A DNA stretch of 42,870 nucleotides from Candidatus Omnitrophota bacterium (GTDB lineage: Bacteria > Omnitrophota > Gorgyraeia > Duberdicusellales > 4484-171). The stretch spans positions 1-42,870 of the forward strand of contig JAQTSA010000002.1 of the NCBI GenBank assembly GCA_028711575.1, given 5' to 3'. Both the position numbers and the translations under genes were made by a program. The notes beneath the pieces are model-generated. The model was not told the origin of the DNA. It saw only the letters and a program-made list of their open reading frames with translations, and made no database searches. Every line of letters begins with the position of its first letter. Positions within the stretch are counted from its first letter, which is position 1. Below, one piece after another: positions 1 to 7,933 of this stretch.

Positions 1-2
1 GT

Positions 3-74
3 AATTGGTTGTCAAATAAGACTCGTTTAAAAACCCAGAAAGCTTCTGAAGAACTAGTCTTAACAGAGGCCTAA
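3..74 (+). other. C-terminal fragment of an ORF entering from outside the window (reads [23 protein letters not shown]); possibly the end of a transposase/integrase
   Basis: Open frame from the left edge to TAA at 72-74, followed at once by a short direct repeat. Identity cannot be established from 23 aa. Confidence 0.3.
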
Positions 75-119
75 AAGGGACACTTTAACTTTGGTAAAAA
101 AGGGACATTTTAACTTTGG
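73..119. repeat. Tandem direct repeat, 2 x 22 nt at 25-bp period (AAAAGGGACAcTTTAACTTTGG / AAAAGGGACAtTTTAACTTTGG)
   Basis: 73-94 and 98-119 differ at one position; possible IS-end-type sequence. Confidence 0.8.
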
Positions 120-177
120 CTTGACATGCAATATTTTTATAGTTGACATAGAGGTAATATATGTTAAAATCACCACT

Positions 178-315
178 ATGAAAAAAGGATTAACAACACC
201 AACAAAACTGAAAGGTAAGCGCAAACACGGTTTTCGAGCCAGAATGGCGACGAAAGAAGGAACAAAGATAGTGAATCGAAGAAGATCTAAAGGGCGAGAA
301 AAGCTTACCGTATGA
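178..315 (+). CDS. rpmH: 50S ribosomal protein L34
   Basis: [45 protein letters not shown] has the L34 signature [18 protein letters not shown]. The provided ORF starts too far upstream; the likely ATG is at 178. Confidence 0.95.
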   Translation: MKKGLTTPTKLKGKRKHGFRARMATKEGTKIVNRRRSKGREKLTV

Positions 316-518
316 AAGCTATACCCCTATTTCTTATTTCTTTTTATAGAAAGATTTCGTTTCTTTTTCCTTCTCAATGTAAATATTATCCGTCCTGTTC
401 TTTTTATGCCGAGAAAGCCTTTTTACGTTACCCTTTTTTTAAGGCGCTTTTTTTAACTATAACCCGGATTTTTCGTTGTCATCCCCTTTCTAAAGGTGGA
501 TATGACCCGTTGCCATAA
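312..518 (+). CDS. yidD: Membrane protein insertion efficiency factor YidD
   Basis: [25 protein letters not shown]...[17 protein letters not shown] is the YidD family signature; ATGA overlap with rpmH. Confidence 0.93.
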   Translation: MKAIPLFLISFYRKISFLFPSQCKYYPSCSFYAEKAFLRYPFFKALFLTITRIFRCHPLSKGGYDPLP

Positions 519-1990
519 TGGAAAAAAGATTATTTATTGCCGTTTTTATAACCTTTTTGTTTTACTGGGTTTATAGCACAGTCTTCTTTAAACCGCCAAT
601 TAATGATATCTCTACTTCAGAAAATCAGCAACAAAGCAGCGCTGAAACCCCTTCTTTTTCGCCCAGTCCTTTAGATAAAACTTCTTTTACAAGCGATTTA
701 CCGAAAATGAGCAGTGAGGTTGAGACTAAAGAGGCTATAATAGGTAAATATTCTGTATCTTATTCAGAGACAGGTGGTTATATTCTTAGTCTTTCTTCTG
801 GGCGTTATGGTGAACCCTTTCTATACGAAAATATATTTTATATCCCTGACGATAATAATATTGTTTATGACACCACGATTGAAGGAAACACTCTTTCTTT
901 TAAAAATCAACAAACTTCTCAAACTAAATCCTACTCTTTTAACGACAATCTCATAAGTTTTAGTAATAGCAAAGACGAGAAAAAAATACTTTTTTTCTCT
1001 AACAAATTGGTAGACAATGGCTTAGACCAAAGATATCAGGATATTTTTTACAGTAGGACTCAAAATGTAGTCCGTAAACCATTAAGAAAAGTCAAAACCT
1101 TGACCTATGAAGGTTTAGATTATTTTGGCGCCCGCGATCGTTATTTTTGTATAAGTCTAATACCGGGCAGCTATAACTATTCCCTACAAGCCATAAAAAA
1201 CGAAGAGACAAAGCAGACGGACTTTTTCCTATCTTCTCCTCCATCTTCCCTATCATTTTATCTCGGTCCACAGGACGATTCTGTTTTATCGAATAATGGT
1301 ATCCATGGAGTTGTACATTATGGGTTTTTCCATCCGATCGCCCTCGTTATTTCCAAAATGCTTTATTTTTTCCACTCTTTCACTAATAATTGGGGTGTGA
1401 GTATTATCCTTTTAGCAATTACAATTTATGGCTGTTTATTTCCTTTTACCATGAAAAGCACTAAGGCTATGAGGAAAATGCAGATGGTCCAGCCGGAAAT
1501 GGAAGCCATCAGAGAAAAATTTAAAGATAATCCTCAAAAAGTGAATAAAGAAATAATGGCTCTATATAAAAAACATAAAGTGAATCCAATGGGTGGATGT
1601 TTACCAATGTTTTTTCAGCTTCCTGTATTTATTGCTTTGTATCAGGTATTACCCCGGTTGGTAGATCTTAAGCAGGCTAATTTTTTATGGATTAAAGATT
1701 TAACATTGCCGGATCAGGCTTTCACTCTGCCGATTACGATTCCCGTTGTTGGTCAATATATCAATGTACTCCCCCTACTGATAATCATTATAAGTTTGGC
1801 TCAACAAAAATTTATGAGTACTTCCTCTACTTCAGGCTCAGGATCTCAGCAAAAATCGATGGGAATGTTTATGGCAGTCTTCATCGGAATTATTTTTTAC
1901 CGTTTTCCTTCATGCTTAGTCCTTTATTGGTTTGTTCAAAATCTTCTTACTCTCGGGTACCAATACAAAATATCGAAACAACCATCATAA
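518..1990 (+). CDS. yidC: Membrane protein insertase YidC
   Basis: C-terminal 60KD_IMP domain (NWGVSIILLAITIYGCLFPFTMKSTKAMRKMQMVQPEMEAIREKFKDNPQKVNKEIMALYKKHKVNPMGGCLPMFFQLPVFIALYQVL) plus a periplasmic domain. Confidence 0.95.
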   Translation: MEKRLFIAVFITFLFYWVYSTVFFKPPINDISTSENQQQSSAETPSFSPSPLDKTSFTSDLPKMSSEVETKEAIIGKYSVSYSETGGYILSLSSGRYGEPFLYENIFYIPDDNNIVYDTTIEGNTLSFKNQQTSQTKSYSFNDNLISFSNSKDEKKILFFSNKLVDNGLDQRYQDIFYSRTQNVVRKPLRKVKTLTYEGLDYFGARDRYFCISLIPGSYNYSLQAIKNEETKQTDFFLSSPPSSLSFYLGPQDDSVLSNNGIHGVVHYGFFHPIALVISKMLYFFHSFTNNWGVSIILLAITIYGCLFPFTMKSTKAMRKMQMVQPEMEAIREKFKDNPQKVNKEIMALYKKHKVNPMGGCLPMFFQLPVFIALYQVLPRLVDLKQANFLWIKDLTLPDQAFTLPITIPVVGQYINVLPLLIIIISLAQQKFMSTSSTSGSGSQQKSMGMFMAVFIGIIFYRFPSCLVLYWFVQNLLTLGYQYKISKQPS

Positions 1991-1993
1991 TTC

Positions 1994-2013
1994 GCGTTTT
2001 CACGTGAAAACGC
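1994..2013. promoter_or_regulatory. parS: parS-like site 1
   Basis: Perfect 20-bp palindrome GCGTTTTCACGTGAAAACGC containing the TTTCACGTGAAA parS core, upstream of parAB. Confidence 0.85.
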
Positions 2014-2110
2014 TTCTAACCTGTTATTCTAAAATTCTCTCTTATACTAGGTTTTTTTCTGCGATATTCTATACTTGACAGGATGATAGTTATACGTTTT
2101 TCCCAAAGAC

Positions 2111-2128
2111 CGTTTTCACGTGAAAACG
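2111..2128. promoter_or_regulatory. parS: parS-like site 2
   Basis: Perfect 18-bp palindrome CGTTTTCACGTGAAAACG. Confidence 0.85.
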
Positions 2129-2223
2129 CATCTAACTTGTTATTCTAAAATTTTGTGTCTAATAAGGTTTATTTGTGATATTTCATTCATAATACGGCGA
2201 TAATTATCTGTTTTTTCCCAAAG

Positions 2224-2245
2224 ACCGTTTTCACGTGAAAACGGT
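2224..2245. promoter_or_regulatory. parS: parS-like site 3
   Basis: Perfect 22-bp palindrome ACCGTTTTCACGTGAAAACGGT, immediately upstream of the parA promoter. Confidence 0.85.
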
Positions 2246-2260
2246 AAATGGAGAAATTCC

Positions 2261-2290
2261 TTGACAAAAGAAACTGCTCGGGTTTACAAT
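2261..2290 (+). promoter_or_regulatory. Sigma70-type promoter for parAB
   Basis: TTGACA (2261-2266), 18-nt spacer, TACAAT (2285-2290), 34 nt before the parA ATG. Confidence 0.65.
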
Positions 2291-2323
2291 AGCTTATTAA
2301 AAAGGTAAACTAAAAAAGGAATT

Positions 2324-3145
2324 ATGGGAAAAATTATTGGCATTTGCAATCAAAAGGGCGGTACCGGGAAAACAACCACAGCGATAAATTTAAGTTCCTA
2401 TTTGGCTCTTGCTAAAAAGAAAACCCTTTTAATCGATATGGATCCTCAGGGAAATGCGACTTCGGGCATTTCTTTTAGCAGCCAGAATAAACCCTCAATT
2501 TATGAAATAATTTTAAAACGTGCTGAAATAAAAAATTGTATTTATTCCAGCAAATGGCAGAATTTATCTATTATTCCGGGAAATATATCTTTGACCGGAG
2601 GAGAGATCGAATTGGTTGGCCTTGAGCATCGCGAAAATCGCTTAAAAGAGGAATTGAATGAAATCAGTCAGGACTATGATTATATTATAATTGATGCTCC
2701 GCCATCTTTAGGCTTATTAACAGTAAATATCTTAGTCAGTGCCGATACAGTAATAGTTCCGGTTCAATGTGAGTATTATGCTCTAGAAGGGGTATCGAAA
2801 TTGCTTCATACCGTTCATTTGGTTAAGGAACGCTTAAATAGTCATTTGGAGATAGAGGGTGTTCTTTTAACTATGGCTGATTTTCGAACCCGCCTTGCCT
2901 TACAAGTTATTGATGAGGTCCGGTCTTATTTTAAAGATAAGGCTTTTAACACTATTATTCCGCGAAATATTAAGTTGGCAGAAGCACCTAGTTTTGGTAA
3001 GCCAATACATTTTTATGATCCGATATGCGTCGGCTCAAAGGCCTATATTAACCTTGCCCAAGAAGTCTTGGGTTACAAAATAGAAGAAAGTCTTTTAGAA
3101 ATAGTGCAGGAAAAAGCGGAAAAAGACGAAACATTAAGTGCGTAA
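2324..3145 (+). CDS. parA: Chromosome-partitioning ATPase ParA/Soj
   Basis: MGKIIGICNQKGGTGKTTTAINLSSYLA (deviant Walker A), LLIDMDPQGNATSG, YIIIDAPPSLGLLTVNIL. Confidence 0.96.
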   Translation: MGKIIGICNQKGGTGKTTTAINLSSYLALAKKKTLLIDMDPQGNATSGISFSSQNKPSIYEIILKRAEIKNCIYSSKWQNLSIIPGNISLTGGEIELVGLEHRENRLKEELNEISQDYDYIIIDAPPSLGLLTVNILVSADTVIVPVQCEYYALEGVSKLLHTVHLVKERLNSHLEIEGVLLTMADFRTRLALQVIDEVRSYFKDKAFNTIIPRNIKLAEAPSFGKPIHFYDPICVGSKAYINLAQEVLGYKIEESLLEIVQEKAEKDETLSA

Positions 3146-3187
3146 GTTGCTGTAAGCCAGGATATTATAAAAAATGGAGGAAAAAAT

Positions 3188-4012
3188 ATGCAGAAAAGAG
3201 TTTTAGGAAAAGGTCTAGATGCCCTTATCCCTAAACAAGAAAATCAAGGCGATAATAAGGAATTTAGATATATGCCGATAACAGAAATCAGAGTGGGTAA
3301 CTATCAACCCCGAGAAAGAATGAAAGAAGAAGAACTTCAGGAATTAGTCGCCTCAGTTAAATCTAAAGGATTTATTCAGCCGATTGTTGTGCGTAAAACT
3401 GATTTAGGCTACGAGATTGTGGCAGGAGGAAGGCGTTTTGCCGCGGCTAAACAATTAAAGCTGGAAAAAGTTCCGGTTTTAATCAAAGAGTTTGATGACA
3501 AAGATACGCTTGTTTGTGCCATTGCCGAAAACCTTCAAAGAAAAGATCTCAACCCAATGGAAGAAGCCTTGGCTTTTAAGCGTTTGATGGATGAATTTAA
3601 TTACAGTTTGGCCGAAATTGGTCAAATGGTGGGTAAAGATAAAACAACAGTTGCTAATACTTTAAGGTTATTGAAATTGCCTCAGGAGATTCAGGAAGCG
3701 TTACGGAGAGAAGTTTTAACCCGGTCGCAGGCACGAACGATTTTAAGCGTAGATAAGCTTTCGGAACAACAGAATTTATTTCACCAGATTTTACATGAAA
3801 ATCTACCAGTACGCGAAATAGAAAAACGAGCCAAAAAATTTTCTAACAAAAATCTAAAAAAAGATCCGTTTTTAGAACAAGCAGAGGAGGATTTACAAAA
3901 AAGTTTGGGAACTAAAGTGCAAATTTTAAACAAAAAAAATAATCGGGGTAAAGTGGTAATTGAATATTATAGTCTGGAAGATTTGGACAGAGTTATCGAA
4001 AAGTTAAGTTAG
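3188..4012 (+). CDS. parB: Chromosome-partitioning protein ParB/Spo0J
   Basis: LGKGLDALIP N-terminus, NYQPR, GFIQPIVVR, HTH LAEIGQMVGKDKTTVANTLRLLKLP; directly follows parA. Confidence 0.96.
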   Translation: MQKRVLGKGLDALIPKQENQGDNKEFRYMPITEIRVGNYQPRERMKEEELQELVASVKSKGFIQPIVVRKTDLGYEIVAGGRRFAAAKQLKLEKVPVLIKEFDDKDTLVCAIAENLQRKDLNPMEEALAFKRLMDEFNYSLAEIGQMVGKDKTTVANTLRLLKLPQEIQEALRREVLTRSQARTILSVDKLSEQQNLFHQILHENLPVREIEKRAKKFSNKNLKKDPFLEQAEEDLQKSLGTKVQILNKKNNRGKVVIEYYSLEDLDRVIEKLS

Positions 4013-4065
4013 AGAATCAGGGGAAAAGCGATTTTATAAAAAATTTTTAGGTAAAAGGAGAAGAT

Positions 4066-4569
4066 ATGGAGCAAGCAACATTAGTAATAATAAAACCAGA
4101 CGGGTTAAAGAAATCTTTAACAGGAAATATTTTAACTAGGTTATCAGAAACAAAGTTGAAGATTATTGGAGCTAAAGTAGTCGCGGTAACAGAAGATTTA
4201 GGAAAAAAGCATTATAGTCATCTTCAGGACCAACCTTTTTTTGACGAATTGTTAAAATATATTACCGGAAAACTTCATGGCGAAAATAGAGTTATGCCCC
4301 TTGTTTATTGGGGGGAAAACGCGATTAATAAAGTCAGAGAAATTGCCGGAGCAACAAACCCGGAAGAAGCTAATCCGGTAACGATTCGAGGCGCTTATGG
4401 TAGAATTTTAACATCTGGTCTCTTTGAAAATGTTATTCATGCCTCAAGCAGTTCAGATGAGGCAGAAAGAGAAATAAAACTCTGGTTTTCTCCGGTTGAT
4501 ATATCGCGCCCGTTATATCCGGTAGAAGAAATTGAGCAACCGAGTCATAAGGAAAAGGTGTGGCGATGA
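4066..4569 (+). CDS. ndk: Nucleoside diphosphate kinase
   Basis: TLVIIKPDGLKK and the catalytic-His region NVIHASSSSDEAEREIKLWF. Confidence 0.93.
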   Translation: MEQATLVIIKPDGLKKSLTGNILTRLSETKLKIIGAKVVAVTEDLGKKHYSHLQDQPFFDELLKYITGKLHGENRVMPLVYWGENAINKVREIAGATNPEEANPVTIRGAYGRILTSGLFENVIHASSSSDEAEREIKLWFSPVDISRPLYPVEEIEQPSHKEKVWR

Positions 4570-5348
4570 GATCGATGACAGCTTATTCCTCGGCAACAAA
4601 AGGGAAAAAAGAAGAAAGCGTAAAGATAATATTAAGGTCACTTAATTATAAGTACCTGGATATTTTTGTTCATAATTTGCCGGCAGAAAATATGTTTTTA
4701 GAAGAAAAGATAAAGAAGGAAATAAAGAAAAAAGTATCACGGGGAAGAGTCGAGGTTTACGTTTTTATAAAAAAGACTAACGGCAACCTTATGATTCATG
4801 AGCATAATTTTACCAGATATTTAACGGGTATCGGTAAAATTGCTAAAAAATACAAATTAGCAAATGATTTAAAGATGAGCGATTTTTTGAATTTACCACA
4901 GGTTATTTCCTGGGAACAGTCAACTGAGGCAAAAGAAGATTATGTTATTGGGGCGCTTAAAGAAGCTTTGAAACAATTTGTAGCCTTCAAAGAGGAAGAA
5001 GGTGTAGTTATCAAAAAACAAATAGTTCAAAACATAAAAAAGATAAAGAATAACATCCAAACGATAGAAAAAACAATTCCTAAAATCAAGAACGGATTAG
5101 AAAATACGAAAGAAGATATTGCTGAAGAAATTTCATTAATGTCTTTTTACGTTGATAAGTTGACAAAAAAGATTGAAAAAAAACAAAGCGAATCTAAAGG
5201 AAAAGCTTTAGATTTTCTGACTCAGGAAATCTTGAGAGAACTTAATGCCGCCTCCAGCAAAACCAAAAACAAGGTAATCGCGGCATCAATTGTCGATTCA
5301 AAAGCTTATCTTGAGCAAATTCGAGAGCAGGCTCAAAATATTGAATAA
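4566..5348 (+). CDS. yicC: YicC family protein (endoribonuclease YicC-like)
   Basis: MRSMTAYSSA N-terminus (YicC_N) and C-terminal DUF1732-like ESKGKALDFLTQEILRELNAASSKTKN; ATGA overlap with ndk. Confidence 0.85.
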   Translation: MRSMTAYSSATKGKKEESVKIILRSLNYKYLDIFVHNLPAENMFLEEKIKKEIKKKVSRGRVEVYVFIKKTNGNLMIHEHNFTRYLTGIGKIAKKYKLANDLKMSDFLNLPQVISWEQSTEAKEDYVIGALKEALKQFVAFKEEEGVVIKKQIVQNIKKIKNNIQTIEKTIPKIKNGLENTKEDIAEEISLMSFYVDKLTKKIEKKQSESKGKALDFLTQEILRELNAASSKTKNKVIAASIVDSKAYLEQIREQAQNIE

Positions 5349-5372
5349 GCGCCAAAAGTTTTAGGCGTTTTT
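5349..5372 (+). terminator. Candidate Rho-independent terminator after yicC
   Basis: GCGCCAAAAGTTTTAGGCG followed by TTTTTT. Confidence 0.55.
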
Positions 5373-5528
5373 TGCTTTTGGCTTTAGTTTCTTTTTGAGA
5401 AGCGTCTTGGAAAGTTGAGAGAGGGATTCATATTGGATGTCGCCTTTTTCAAAAAGCTTTACTTTTCCTTGTGCCAGTTTACGTTTTTTGTTAAGAATCT
5501 GTTTTAATTCCTTTTTTGGTCGTCCCAT
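5361..5528 (-). CDS. Small basic protein, 55 aa, not in the supplied ORF track (MGRPKKELKQILNKKRKLAQGKVKLFEKGDIQYESLSQLSKTLLKKKLKPKAKNA)
   Basis: Complete ORF on the minus strand with an AAGGAGG ribosome-binding site just upstream; Lys-rich with an AT-hook-like GRPKK N-terminus. Confidence 0.6.
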   Translation of the reverse strand: MGRPKKELKQILNKKRKLAQGKVKLFEKGDIQYESLSQLSKTLLKKKLKPKAKNA

Positions 5529-5689
5529 TAAAATTCCTCCTTGGAGAGTTCATAAAAGTTTAAGCTGTTTCGATCCCTCTTAGAATTATTGATGAAAACC
5601 GAAATTTGTCAAGCAAAAGAATTGGTAACGGTTTCAAAAAAAGTCATCTTCCTATTTTTAGAGTCGAAAAACAGGGTATAGTTAAACGG

Positions 5690-5852
5690 CAAGAGAAAAT
5701 AGTTTAAGGAAAGATAAACAACGAGCAATCAGGGACAAAAAGTTTGTCGACCTATATAGATAGAGAATTTAAAAAAGAGCAATAAAACGAGAATCTAAGA
5801 AAGGCCGAACTTCCTTAAACTACTGAAAAGTAAGGAGTTCGGCATTTTTTTT
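5690..5852 (+). ncRNA. Candidate structured noncoding RNA / leader ending in an intrinsic terminator
   Basis: No ORF; 5700-5710 (TAGTTTAAGGA) is an exact reverse complement of 5812-5822 (TCCTTAAACTA); internal hairpin GACAAA-AAG-TTTGTC (5734-5748); ends in a strong terminator. Confidence 0.45.
5804..5852 (+). terminator. Strong Rho-independent terminator
   Basis: GCCGAAC t TCCTTA - loop - TAAGGA GTTCGGC followed by A and T8. Confidence 0.85.
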
Positions 5853-6245
5853 AAAAGAGTTGAAAAATTAAAGCAAGCCGAGAAGTTTTTCTGAAAATAG
5901 AAAATGAACAAAAAATAGAAGAACAATATAAAAAATGTGCTCTCTGCGGCCATCTATATCAGGAGTTAGAAATGGTTATTCTGTCCTATTGGGCTTAGAT
6001 TAGGATGTTTCCTTTTATTTACCAATGTAATAATCAAGATTTGACCAAGGCCTTAGCTAAAAAAAGGCAAGCGATATATGATTGTTTACATTGGTTTTTG
6101 AGTTTTTACCAATAAAGGTGGAGGTTATCTCTAAAAAAAAGAAAATGGTTACAAACCAAGGCTTAAAGCAGCTGGTAAAACGCCCAATATTAATGGTATT
6201 ATCTAAGGCGTAATGATAAGTAAAATTAAATACCGGGAGGGTTTT

Positions 6246-6608
6246 ATGAAAATTAATTTTATGCTATTTGTTTGGGTTGTTGCTGTTTCTTCAATCTGTC
6301 ATCTTGGATACGGAGATGAAAATGATGGCCGGGAAGTTGTTCTTAGGCCTTTTCTTGAGAAAGATATTGTCACTGTCGGAATAGACAAAAAAAGGTACAA
6401 TGGCTTAATGAGCAACCGGATGGCAAAAGAAGAGAAAAATTATCTTACGCAACGTTTAAATCATCAGGGATTTGAGCTGAATCTTCCTACGAAAGCAAGA
6501 ATAAAGTCTACTAATTTTTGGGAACAAACAGTTGAGGTAGAAATATTAGATGGCCCCTATGCCGGGAAAACCGGTTGGGTATTGTATGAACAAGCTCTTG
6601 GCTATTAA
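6246..6608 (+). CDS. Secreted small protein with an SH3-like C-terminal domain
   Basis: GGGAGG ribosome-binding site, signal-peptide-like N-terminus MKINFMLFVWVVAVSSICHLGYG, C-terminal VEVEILDGPYAGKTGWVLYEQ. Confidence 0.6.
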   Translation: MKINFMLFVWVVAVSSICHLGYGDENDGREVVLRPFLEKDIVTVGIDKKRYNGLMSNRMAKEEKNYLTQRLNHQGFELNLPTKARIKSTNFWEQTVEVEILDGPYAGKTGWVLYEQALGY

Positions 6609-6632
6609 ACAAATTTGTGGTAATCTAATTGT

Positions 6633-7079
6633 GTGAAAAAAATTATCATCATACTTTTTGTAATAGCCGTTTTCCCGAGTCTGGTTTTTTGTAACCAGGC
6701 TTTTGAAGACATTTGTCTTTCGATTTGGCGTCAGGATGCTCCCGATGATCTTCATAATTTGAACTCTAAGTATACCGGAAGCTTAGTCTCCGGAAAGGCT
6801 ATAGTCGTAACGGTTAAAAAAGATATTTACGGGGATGTAACGGTTTCTTTGTATACACCGCCGAAGAATGCCCGCTCAATTAAAATCGAAGCAATAATTC
6901 AGCCTGGACAATCTGCAGAAAGCGCTTTACAAATGCGTCAGGGCGATTTAGCTTATTTCTCCGGAACTTTTTCCGGTTTGTCTACGGCAGTGTCTCAAAT
7001 ATATATTGCTGATGCCGTTGTTACCCGCCATCACGATGTTATTATCCGTGATGATATTGATCGAATAGATTCCCGCTGA
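6633..7079 (+). CDS. Secreted hypothetical protein, 148 aa
   Basis: GTG start, signal peptide MKKIIIILFVIAVFPSLVFC, probable beta-rich domain. Confidence 0.6.
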   Translation: MKKIIIILFVIAVFPSLVFCNQAFEDICLSIWRQDAPDDLHNLNSKYTGSLVSGKAIVVTVKKDIYGDVTVSLYTPPKNARSIKIEAIIQPGQSAESALQMRQGDLAYFSGTFSGLSTAVSQIYIADAVVTRHHDVIIRDDIDRIDSR

Positions 7080-7366
7080 TTAAGCTAAGATTTTTTCCTT
7101 TTATAATGAACAGGTATTTTTTTCTTGAGACTAAAAAGAGATATGGTGCATATTTCCAACATTAGACAGGGTTTGTTGTTTTTTTTCAGTCGGCAGCTAG
7201 GGCAAAATTTTTTTTGGATGTTTTTTTGAGTCGCGCTTAAAGAAAAATTAAACCACATGTGTTAAGTATAGCAAGCTAAAGGCTATATCACAATACGAAT
7301 ATCAGTAAAATTTATTGTCTAAACCATTTTTAGCATGTTATAATAAAATCAATAAGGAGGAGGAAC

Positions 7367-7786
7367 ATGGAAAAAAAACGAGCTTTTGGAATGATTTTGT
7401 CTCGAGGGGTTATTGTTGCCGGAGAAAACTCGACGGTTCTTCATGTTTCTAACCTTATGGTTGAAGAAAATATTGGAGCAGTTGTTATTATTAGAGGAGA
7501 AAAGGTTGTTGGTATTGTTAGTGAAAGGGACATTGTTCGGCGGGTCGTCCATAAGAATTTATCCAGTAAAAAAACAAAAGCGAAAGATATTATGACGACA
7601 AATGTAGTTACCGCGGAATTTAAAGACGGACTTGATAAAATTTACCAAACATTATGTAATGTGAAATTCAGGCATTTGCCAATAACTGATAACGGCGATT
7701 TAGTCGGTATGGCTTCGCAACGCGATGTTTTATATAGTCTTACCCCCAAGGGAAATTCCAGTTCGAAAACTTCCAAAAAAACTTAA
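7367..7786 (+). CDS. CBS-domain pair protein
   Basis: AGENSTVLHVSNLMVEENIGAVVIIRGEKVVGIVSERDIVRRV and VKFRHLPITDNGDLVGMASQRDVLYS; GGAGGAGG ribosome-binding site. Confidence 0.9.
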   Translation: MEKKRAFGMILSRGVIVAGENSTVLHVSNLMVEENIGAVVIIRGEKVVGIVSERDIVRRVVHKNLSSKKTKAKDIMTTNVVTAEFKDGLDKIYQTLCNVKFRHLPITDNGDLVGMASQRDVLYSLTPKGNSSSKTSKKT

Positions 7787-7933
7787 GCCGATAAAGCAAA
7801 AGAAACCGTTTTTAAAGAAATTTAAGTCTTTTGTTGCATTTAACTGTTTTAATATGGTATATATTGATGCTAGTTAAAGTAGAGAGAATATCCTGGAAAT
7901 TTGGTAGAACTAATAAGTAAAAGAGGGAGAAAT

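Larger units (their letters stand above)
1994..2245. repeat. Imperfect tandem repeat, period about 115 bp, each unit carrying one parS-like palindrome
   Basis: Flanks repeat as well as the palindromes: 'c(t/a)tctaac(c/t)tgttattctaaaatt' after sites 1 and 2, and 'ttttcccaaagaccg' before sites 2 and 3. Confidence 0.8.

Noticed and set aside
1990-2250. Palindromes considered as terminators or as a CRISPR-like array
   Set aside because: No T-runs follow them, the core matches parS, and the intervening sequence is itself duplicated rather than unique spacers.
5690-5852. Element considered as a T-box leader, 6S RNA or known c-di-GMP riboswitch
   Set aside because: No T-box UGG-ACCGCGG-like sequence, no 6S-like long hairpin with central bubble, and no GEMM consensus seen; left as an unclassified structured RNA candidate.
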